Assembly (NCBI GenBank): GCA_028565715.1
Contig: JAOXYC010250899.1
Location: 1-15,725, forward strand
Source: Phoronis pallida
Taxonomy: Eukaryota > Phoronida > Phoronidae
DNA length: 15,725 bases
Reading direction: 5' to 3'
Part shown: piece by piece, positions 1-15,725 of the stretch
How positions within the stretch are numbered: the stretch's first letter is position 1
How the letters are laid out: each line of letters starts with the position of its first letter
The notes under the pieces: model-generated
What the model was told of the DNA's origin: nothing
The model's input: the letters and a program-made list of their open reading frames with translations, nothing else
Databases searched by the model: none
Made by a program: the position numbers and the translations under genes

Positions 1-428
1 TCTGTTAATGATAAAGTGCTGGCAGACTGATGTCTTGATATTTGACTATAGATTATTCTAAATTGTTTGTTATTTAAGTTTTGTTATAATTTTAAATCAA
101 GTTTTGTCTAAAAATATATGATATTATGGTTTACATGTAAGACATACATCACAACTTGAAAGATGTAAACTGCTATGAACAGCCAGATTGGCCAATAGGA
201 ATTACCAGATATGTACAATATCGTGATACGACAACCTGATGTATTTCTACACTCAAACATTGGCACAAACTCACAATTGCACAGTCACACAGAATTCCCC
301 ATTTCTGAAGAAGCCGTCTGACCAAGAAGGCGAAAATATTAAAAGAGAGTAAAATAAGCCGACTAGGACCAAGAGAACTTTTATTTCAAATGAGTCTATT
401 TAGTGTTAAATTCCCCTCTTATTTCGAG
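1..428 (+). other. Intron of the esterase-like gene (5' part outside window)
   Basis: AT-rich noncoding sequence upstream of the first visible exon. A stretch near 300-350 (TTCTGAAGAAGCCGTCTGAC and following) resembles the degenerate 'CTGAAGA...GTC' tails left by some retroelements, but it is too short to classify. No other exon of the family could be seen. Confidence 0.6.
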
Positions 429-583
429 GTCACAATATTTGGTGTTGGATCGGGTGCCGCTTCTGTTCTTGCGCTGCTTTCTGCTCCCAAAGCCAGGGGA
501 TACTTCCACAAGGCATGGATATCAAGTGGTGTGGAGGTCATTCAAGGGAATACGGGTGGATCTGCATACAACAGTTTTGTGGC
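429..583 (+). CDS. Esterase-like exon with altered nucleophile elbow
   Basis: The intron ends in a pyrimidine-rich run and AG at 427-428. The exon opens in phase 0 with V-T-I-F-G-V-G-S-G-A-A-S-V and closes before GTAAGA at 584 in phase 2. It continues through LLSAPKARGYFHKAWISSG, the typical helix and strand after the elbow in cholinesterases. An active enzyme would have Ser at the codon 447-449, which is GGA (Gly) here; the next codon, TCG, gives Ser one position late. Confidence 0.88.
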
Positions 584-2824
584 GTAAGACCTTAACAGTA
601 GTTTTAGTGATATATTCTAACAATAAGGCTTCTTGCTGAGTTGAATATTTTTCTGAAACACCTGACTGCTTCTAAACATGCTTTTGGTTGAATAGCCACT
701 TAACAGGCCATTGATTATATTGAAGTTTGTACTCATTACCAGTACATGTAAGAGCTCTTATCTAATTTTCAGTATTTTTAAATAATGTACTACCAATTAC
801 CAACTCAAGTGTAAAAGGGTCCTTCAAAAGCAAGGATCAGGTAATCCAAGTCTTGCCAGAACTCAAAAGTTAGTTAGATATTCTAGTTTAGATTGGAATA
901 AAGCTAATCAGGGTAATTTTGGCTTGTGAGCATTGCGAGTGAAATTCTGATAAAAAATTGTGTGACTGTTCATGTAGCTGTTATAACAATGTTATCAAAC
1001 AGTTCCATTTTAATTTTCAGGAAAACATCTTGTCAATCAAACTGGAATGATATGAGTCATGCTGATCAAAAGCAATGTCTGCGAGACCTGACGTCTGAAG
1101 AGGTTGCTAATGCAGACTATATGTTGACAGACGATGACATCTTTTACACATTACCGTCCACTCTAGCATCAAGTACTGCTAACAGACCTGTCCGACTGAA
1201 CGTCAATACTCAAGGAGGTATTTCACAATTCAGAATTGGAAGTTTGTCCTTGTACATTGAAATCTGTGGCTGTTGAAACGTATTGAGTAGAGAAATCCCA
1301 TCTTTATTGTAACAAAAATAATAATAATGCCCAGTGCGTATATGGCGCGTTTATATTCAAAGCGCTTTACAATTCTCAACATCATTACTCAAGTACCAAT
1401 TCAACTCCCCGGGGAGCAGCAGGCAAATTAATTCTCAAAAGGGTCCCATTACCATTGCTAAACATTTTCAATACCATCCTATCCTAGCCCAGTAAGTAGC
1501 AGTCAAACCTGGGCTCGAACCCACACAACCTTTTTGTTTAAAGGCTGTGACTCTAACCACTAAGCTATGAACGCTTCCAGCCGATAGAATACATTTCGAT
1601 TGAGTTTTGTGAATTGAATTTTTATAATAGTCTATAGTCATTGAAAAGTACATTCTAAAAATATATTAATTCTATAACTATTTTTTTCTTTTTTCTTTTA
1701 GTTCTTCCAATATCATCAAATGATGCCTTGAAGTCCCCAGAGACCCCAAGGGTACCATTACTCATAGGTTTGTAAAACAAGGATATGAATATTGATAGAC
1801 TCGTATATTAATATTGGATAAAATCTGCACTATTTTATTGTCAGATAGACTCATATCAGGAGGATGACTTTTTGAATCCAAATCTAGGTTTGCCCTTAGA
1901 ACAATGCAACTTGCGTGTTTTACATGCAATAAAATGCGACTTGAGCTTTAATCAGCATGATTTCACTTTCGGCAGACAAGCCTCAGTTTGATGACTGTTA
2001 ATGGGGATATGCGTATGCTATGAGACTATCAAATTCTCTTTGATTGTTCACTTGTTAGAACACAGCTTCCAAATTCACGGAAATGCATGGACATTTTACA
2101 TTTTCTTTTTAGTTTAAATTCTTCTGGATGATTACCTGCACAGTGAATTTACAAATGATTTTTCACCTTTACAGGAAGCATGGGACAGGAAGTTCAGTTT
2201 TATCACATGAACATGAATCCTGATATGAGCTGGGATGAATTCTACACATCTGTCACTGATAAACTCCACCCTCTGATACCAGCTACGGCTAAAGACTCGC
2301 TTCGTCAACAAATAGAGGATCTCTATCCCCAGTTTGTATCACCGAAGTATCAGATGGCCAGTCTTGTCTCGGATATGCTTGTCCAATGTCCTCTTGATCG
2401 GTTAGCTAATCTCACATCATCAAATGGTTTCCCGACCTACAGGTATGATGTAGTACCGACACTGTATTCAGACCCAGATGCAGCATATGTGTCTGGAGCA
2501 AGATGGGCTTTCCATGGATACGACATGGCAGCGTTCTTTGGCCAGTTGCCCAGCACATTCAAAATGGCGTCAAAGTATGGCTATGATCTATCAACAGAAG
2601 AGGTGTTGAATTTCGACAAAAATTTACAGTCGTTTATGAGGTCAATAGTGAAGCATTTGACCAGTTGTGGCAAAGTACCTGAATGGGTTGAATTTAGAAA
2701 TGGGAGCCAGACTTACGATCTAAGCTCAGAACAGACATCGCTCACTCAGTCACGGTATGAACGATGTAAACTATTGAGTTCTATGACAATTCGTGGGGAC
2801 AAAATTCGCAGCTGGGAGTTTTGA
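429..2824 (+). CDS. Cholinesterase/carboxylesterase-like protein, probable pseudo-esterase (3' part, four exons)
   Basis: Spliced coding parts are 429-583, 1021-1217, 1702-1767 and 2175-2824. They give 355 residues ending in TGA and cover the C-terminal two thirds of a type-B carboxylesterase/cholinesterase fold; upstream exons lie left of the window. Seen: an F-G-V-G-S-G-A-A-S-V nucleophile elbow (active relatives have G-E-S-A-G), an acid Glu in G-Q-E-V-Q-F (codon 2189-2191) and a His in F-H-G-Y-D (codon 2513-2515). A Cys pair before QCLRDLT matches the family's second disulphide loop. VQCPL and ERCKLL match the third pair. Intron phases 2, 1 and 1 join cleanly. The end is a short polar stretch (RGDKIRSWEF) with no transmembrane or GPI signal, so a secreted soluble protein is likely. 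With Ser replaced by Gly, hydrolysis is improbable, and a binding or adhesion role as in neuroligins is an inference. Family assignment is firm; the exact subfamily is not. Confidence 0.88.
584..1020 (+). other. Intron of the esterase-like gene
   Basis: Intron with donor GTAAGA and acceptor TTTTCAG, phase 2. AT-rich; nothing recognisable inside. Confidence 0.8.
1021..1217 (+). CDS. Esterase-like exon with the second disulphide loop
   Basis: The acceptor TTTTAATTTTCAG ends at 1020. The first G completes the phase-2 Ala codon, then the frame reads K-T-S-C-Q-S-N-W and later K-Q-C-L-R-D-L-T-S-E-E-V. The two Cys are 16 residues apart and correspond to the small disulphide loop before the CLR motif in cholinesterases. 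The exon ends in phase 1 at GGTATT (donor GT at 1218). Confidence 0.88.
1314..1590 (-). repeat. tRNA-derived SINE with GCGC-rich tail and (ATT)n end
   Basis: Read on the - strand it starts with a tRNA-like head near 1574 (TAGCTTAGTGGTTAGAG as A box). The B box GGTTCGAGCCC is at 1521-1511. A unique body follows, then GTAAAGCGCTTTGAATATAA, GCGCCATATACGC and a terminal ATTATTATTATT run (about 1327-1315). Head, body, conserved tail and simple repeat in that order are the standard layout of a SINE. The GCGCTTTGA...GCGC tail resembles those of Deu-type SINEs in deuterostomes (inference). It lies in the 1218-1701 intron, antisense to the host gene. Confidence 0.75.
1702..1767 (+). CDS. Short esterase-like exon (VLPISS...VPLLIG)
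   Basis: This 66-bp exon follows a strong polypyrimidine tract ending in AG at 1700-1701. Joined to the previous exon it reads Q-G-V-L-P-I-S-S-N-D-A-L and ends V-P-L-L-I-(G). This is the family's conserved strand leading to the catalytic acid. Phase 1 at both ends. The donor is GTTTGT, weaker than usual. Confidence 0.85.
1768..2174 (+). other. Intron of the esterase-like gene
   Basis: Phase-1 intron between the short VLPISS exon and the last exon. No repeat or other gene recognised. Confidence 0.8.
2175..2824 (+). CDS. Esterase-like last exon with catalytic Glu and His positions
   Basis: Acceptor CACCTTTACAG ends at 2174. The exon reads (G)-S-M-G-Q-E-V-Q-F-Y, placing Glu where cholinesterases have the triad acid, and later A-F-H-G-Y-D-M-A-A-F-F-G, matching the His motif HGYEIEF of acetylcholinesterase. 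Potential N-glycosylation sites are N-L-T and N-G-S. Translation stops at TGA 2822-2824. No further splice to a membrane or amphipathic tail was seen. Confidence 0.9.
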
Positions 2825-3022
2825 ACATGTTCGGGGGATTTTTTATTAGATAAGTAGAACATATTTTTAGTGAATAACCAGCTTTTTGTAGGAGTTGAAT
2901 TATCAGCAAATCACTAGCTGAAAGATGTGGTACAAATGGAATGATTTTTAAGGAAAACAAATAAGATTTTAGCAATGTTAAAGTTGCTTTTTCGGCAGTT
3001 TACATGTATAAGCTCCTTCGGA

Positions 3023-3079
3023 TAAGTCGTCGTTCTCGGGACAGTAAAAAAAGCGACGACTTAGGCAATTGACGACTTA
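3023..3079. repeat. GTCGTC hairpin with extra copy, GC-richer patch
   Basis: TAAGTCGTCG (3023-3032) is matched by its exact reverse complement CGACGACTTA (3054-3063). A third partial copy, GACGACTTA, lies at 3071-3079, followed by CG-containing sequence to about 3112. The surrounding DNA is strongly AT-rich, so this patch stands out. It could be the end of a small DNA transposon or a structured 3' UTR element. Confidence 0.55.
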
Positions 3080-3352
3080 CGCGTAGTTGCCGTTTAAACG
3101 AGTTACACGCCGGTTTATATATATAACCCTTTTATAAATAATGGTAAATCATTACTTTGGCCAGGCCCCAAAAATTCCCAAAACTCACCTAGGATTATCC
3201 AAACTAGAAAGGTTTTCCAATTTTTTTGAATTATCAACAACGTGTAGGCCTTTTTTGAGATTAAGTTCATGATCTCATGCAGGCATTTATGACCCAATAT
3301 TTAATTCTCAAATTGTGTTTCAAGGCCTGAAACCAGTTATGTCTCTTTTATA

Positions 3353-3358
3353 AATAAA
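3353..3358 (+). terminator. Candidate poly(A) signal AATAAA for the esterase-like gene
   Basis: A canonical AATAAA about 530 bases after the TGA. Further AATAAA hexamers at 3637-3642 and 3655-3660 are equally possible; the sequence alone does not decide between them. Confidence 0.35.
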
Positions 3359-4697
3359 ATTTGCAATGTGCTTTTTAGTGGGAGTTGTATAATTGAGTTT
3401 TTTTTGTGTCAGTAGTTGCTCAATGTATTACAATCTGCATCTCAGTATTTACTGGACTTTTCAGTCCAAAAAACTTTATCTGGAAAACAGAAATCCAGAT
3501 GTTCAGTATGTGCCAGAGAGACTTTAAATTTCTGTATTTTAGCCAATGAAGAAATTAATTATTTAGAGCTAATTTACAGTGTGATATTTTTTAGATCATG
3601 TTTGTTGTATGGGAGTGAAATGTGTTAAAAGCTATAAATAAAGTGCCTTTTAAAAATAAAGATTTAAATTTAAGAGTGATTTGACCAAAGGATGATTACA
3701 AGTTATTAATTATTGAATGTTCTAAGTGCTGTCAATTAATGTATTGAATATGTTTCCAGATTTTTTGTATTGAATTGTATTGTAATTGAATATTGTCTTG
3801 TAAAACGCAATGCAGTCTAACTGTAGTATATTTGTAGAGGTGAATGAAGATTTATTTATTCTATGTACTATGCTTTTCCAAATAGATTTTATTGTTTTGT
3901 GGATACATTTCCTTGTATTGTGAGAAATACTTTTCTTTTTATTGTCGACTAGAGGAAATGGGGTAAAATATAATATGTATTTTTTCTGGGGGTTTTGAAG
4001 TCCTTAAGGGTGTTCCTTATGTGGTGTGTATTGTTCAATAAATGTTTTGTTTTTGAAACAACAACACATGTTCTTCTTAATATTAAGTGAACCGTTAAAA
4101 CTTTGATACTATCCAGTATATTATTGTCAAAAAATCCAAAAGTTAAACACTTTGATTTGAGCATGTAGTTGCAAGGTGTCATTGCTGTCACATGAAGAAA
4201 TTCTGAAAAAAATCGAACACCAGACTTAATCTTACTGTACATCTATATTTCAATCATGCGACAAACATTTCAAAGCTTTTGACATAAGGAGCCATTCACA
4301 TTCAGCAGTTGATCACACTTTTGTGTCTAAACTAGTGTCCTTCAAAACTATTTTATGACTCAATTACCTCTAGAAATAGTGCACTGAAGACCCCCTAAGA
4401 AGGGCACAGAAAACTGCTGCGACTGTTGTATGTAGAAGGTTAGTTGGAAACTTAAATTCAAATTCACGATGCACGATGCATAGTGCATTCGCCATTTTCC
4501 ACTTGTAACTATAATGGCCTAGGCATGAAGTTGGTGGTAGTTTTCAGTTTTATACCACAAGGGTACAGTGCATTGGTGTTTTTAACAAAGACATCCAGAA
4601 ACATTTTCTCCTTTTTACTGTTCTTTTTCAATCAATGTGGAAATACAACCATTTGTGAATTAATTGACCAAAAAGAAAATTGGTAATCACAATATTC

Positions 4698-4703
4698 TTT
4701 AAT
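4698..4703 (-). terminator. Candidate poly(A) signal ATTAAA for the CRMP-like gene
   Basis: TTTAAT on the + strand reads ATTAAA on the - strand, about 720 bases past the CRMP-like stop codon. No AATAAA was noticed on the - strand between here and the stop. Weak call in AT-rich DNA. Confidence 0.25.
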
Positions 4704-5419
4704 CCTACTCTTTCCCCTATCATATTGACCATTTGTAAAAATTGGGGTTGCATAGCAAACTCAACTGTTGAAACACAGTTTAAGTTAACATTTCCTTTGC
4801 AACTAAGTTAAAGTACAAAAGCAACTGGTAAGTAAATGTTTGAGTATTTTCTAAACTAGAGATATCATTACATTGAACAAGTGGTATGCTTCAAAAAGTT
4901 CTGTAGTAACTTACCAAAAGCAACGACAAGTATCATATTATTAAATAAAAAAGTCTATTCCTTCATCTTAACTTACAGACAAAGAGAACTTAATCCTTTC
5001 TTTGAAATCCATCAATCATCTTCAAGAGAAATATTCACAATTGCTTATCTATGATTTAAATAAAGTAGAGTTGCCTATTTTTGTCCAGAAAATAATGTCA
5101 CTTGAGCTTATAAAAAAATACAAAACAGACATAACATTTACAACTGGACATCCATACTTAACAGTACAATTATACTATATAACACCCGCCAATCACTTAC
5201 ATCTTAAAAGACCAGTGAGTTTACTTAAAAATAAAATTATTTCAAGTGATTTGCAAAAGAAAAAACATCGTAAGGCAGTGGTTCTTACTCAAATCACAAA
5301 ACTTGGAAAGACACAAACAAGCGAAACAATCTGATCAAATCACAGATTATTTAAAATAATGTACAACATGAAAGATTAGTTTCTCAATATAATCATGAAC
5401 AAAGTGCCAACAACCGGCT

Positions 5420-13891
<8,472 letters not shown>

Positions 13892-15725
13892 CTTGTATCA
13901 ACATGTATGCAAAAGAAAACTTCCAAGATCCAATATCAACTGCACTATTACAAGAACATGTTGTACTCAATCGCAATCCCTCGAGCTAGTGATGAGTCTC
14001 GAGAACATGGATTATGTAAATCACATAACGTTGCAGACAGCCCCTCATTAATTTATCCACAAAGGCTCAAGTCAGGTGGAATCGTTCAAGTTCGATAATA
14101 CCGCACAGCGAATCACTAATGATACTGTTTCATTAAAAGCTTTTAATTCCCAGATGTTTGTAGATTGTTCACAGTCACCTCACACAATGTGTCTGATCAT
14201 CAGCTGCTCAATAAAGCTGTCAGACATTTTAAGTCAGTAGTGAAAAGACGGTACACTCAATCACAGGATCGAACAGCTCATATTTTAACAGAAGTGGCAA
14301 ACCAATGCAAACTTTGTGTAATCCAATTCACTCCAGTATTTGAATGGAAACCACTATCGGAGTTCAGCACTGGACAGAGACAGATAGCCAACACCTGAAA
14401 AACTGGCTAACCAATACAGTGTATGCTACCAATCAGTTTGCAATTACCACATTGATTGTGTCTTATCTCAAGGCATAATGAAGCTTTAATGATAAAACAA
14501 CAAATGATCATCCTACTTTTGAAATTCATTATTCAAAATGTCTTTGTTTGATATCAAACAGAAGGTGTAATCACCAGATGCTGACAGTGAACTTTAAAGG
14601 CTTTGTTAGGTGATAATTTATTAATTATGAGAAGTAAGAAATTACCAGTGTAAACATATTAGTGCCTCCTGATCACTGGATAAATAAGTGATGAATGGTT
14701 ACTGTGTCTGCCACAAGATGTCGCTGATGTCATTGTGAAGTCATCTATTGTAAAATGTTCAAACATGAGTTTGAGCAAAGACCTTATAATTGATAAGACA
14801 GCAAACTCTAGCAATTACTGTGTGCATCGATTTTGAGTTATTTTCTGTTCAATTGTATGTGTCGATTTTACTAATCTTGGTACTTGACTTAGCAGATAAA
14901 TGCCATTCCAGCAATATTTCGTCAATTATTTCGGAAGTTGTTGCAGCTCAAAGTTGTCCGATCCCCCTTTGTTTTCTGCTTTGAAGTTCCTCAGCGTCCA
15001 ATAGGTACCGCTAGTAGCTCCCCGTCTGCTGTAAGCAAAACTTGCACACGCTTTTTTACACGGCAACATTGTAGAGTTGACAGTCTCTATATTTACGGTC
15101 TCTGGTTTGAGTGAAACTGAATGAAACATTATTTTTTATATAAGGCTCAATTAATAGTTAAGACTGCATCTCTTGAGTAAACATTTTTTGATTATTAAAT
15201 GTTCGTAACGGAATTTAGCTTTCACATGTACACCAACTTATACCATTGGTATGGAAGTTTTATGAAGCAATCCGTCATTGTTCAGTAATTGAAGACAAGC
15301 ATAATTGCTCACAATCAGGAAAAACAGACGAAATCCAGTCCCTGCCATCAACATTACTGAATGCACTTTGACAAATGACTTGCTGCATCAGTTCACAACA
15401 GAAGTGTTTTAAAGTGTAGACACTTTCTCAAGTGGATTAAAAAATCAAAGATAATTCAATAACCAGATTTTGAGTGAGTTTTTTTTTCCATTTAACATGT
15501 GTCCCATGTTAATTACTTCCTACATTAAGTTATCAGCAATATAATCCTTTTAACAGATGTTTTTTTCTGTGTATGAATAACAAATAACAGAAGTAAATTG
15601 TTTTGTTATTTACATAACATAAGTAACATCAATCCATCAGGATAGTTATTTTTTGACCAAAGATGGGAGAGATTATGTTTATGTTATGCAATTTAATGCA
15701 CTTTCCATTAATATGTAATTAACTT
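13892..15725. other. Right flank, probable 5' region of the CRMP-like gene
   Basis: No supported exon. A less AT-rich patch at about 14940-15075 contains ATTGG on the - strand (CCAAT on +, 14998-15002), which could be a CCAAT box of a promoter firing leftward, but no TATA or other core element stands out. Open frames here are short and unlike any family known to me. Confidence 0.35.

Larger units (their letters stand above)
2825..5419. other. Intergenic region between two convergent genes
   Basis: Roughly 2.6 kb of AT-rich sequence between the esterase-like stop codon (+) and the CRMP-like stop codon (-). It must contain both 3' UTRs. It also holds the hairpin cluster at 3023-3079. Open frames here, including one of 110 codons at 5002-5334, are lysine-, isoleucine- and leucine-rich readings of AT-rich DNA with no family resemblance and were not called as genes. 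Confidence 0.7.

Noticed and set aside
926-1276. 116-codon frame as an intronless gene
   Set aside because: Its middle is a genuine esterase-like exon (1021-1217) with clear acceptor and donor; the ends are intron read-through.
1500-1580. tRNA gene on the - strand
   Set aside because: B box is perfect but the unit is the head of a SINE with a body and (ATT)n tail; stems are not complete.
5002-5334. 110-codon open frame on the + strand between the two genes
   Set aside because: Composition follows the AT-rich DNA (Lys, Leu, Ile), there is no recognisable motif or splice context, and it lies where the CRMP-like 3' UTR is expected on the other strand.
14165-14398. 77-codon open frame, possible transposase remnant
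   Set aside because: No motif of any transposase family is visible and codon use looks random.
14926-15129. 67-codon - strand frame as an alternative first exon of the CRMP-like gene
   Set aside because: The possible donors near GGTACC are weak and give phase 1, while the next exon needs phase 0. The region could still be 5' UTR.

Overview
The window is low-GC animal DNA. Its genes are split by short introns with GT-AG boundaries, and copies of tRNA-derived repeats and other mobile-element debris lie between and inside them. No bacterial features (operons, ribosome binding sites) are visible. The gene families and repeats suggest a marine invertebrate. An (ATT)n-tailed SINE ending in a GCGCTTT/GCGC block hints at an invertebrate deuterostome such as an echinoderm or hemichordate, but this is a weak inference and a mollusc or other phylum is not excluded.

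Two genes are present, arranged tail to tail. On the + strand, positions 429-2824 hold the last four exons of a cholinesterase/carboxylesterase-family alpha/beta-hydrolase; its N-terminal half lies off the left edge. The catalytic Glu and His are in place, but the nucleophile elbow reads G-V-G-S-G where active family members have G-E-S-A-G. The serine position is therefore glycine, as in neuroligins, so this is probably a pseudo-esterase.

On the - strand, positions 13891 to 5420 hold what looks like a complete dihydropyrimidinase/CRMP-family gene. Eleven exons (12372 down to 5420) are well supported, and a 13-codon first exon at 13853-13891 is proposed. The spliced frame is unbroken and gives 581 residues, the size of a CRMP. 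It is a composite: all six metal ligands of an active dihydropyrimidinase are kept (H75, H77, K167, H200, H256, D334), and it also carries a CRMP-type C-terminal tail (FSLSG...DDN...APPGG) that dihydropyrimidinases lack. This is the most interesting gene in the window.

The 2.6 kb between the two stop codons (2825-5419) holds the 3' ends, candidate poly(A) signals and a GC-richer hairpin, with no convincing gene. Introns of the - strand gene contain at least five copies of one tRNA-derived repeat family, a 5'-truncated non-LTR retrotransposon with an 8-bp tandem tail, a 109-bp perfect-arm hairpin (MITE-like) and a double hairpin. The right end (13892-15725) has no supported gene and probably includes upstream sequence or 5' UTR of the CRMP-like gene.
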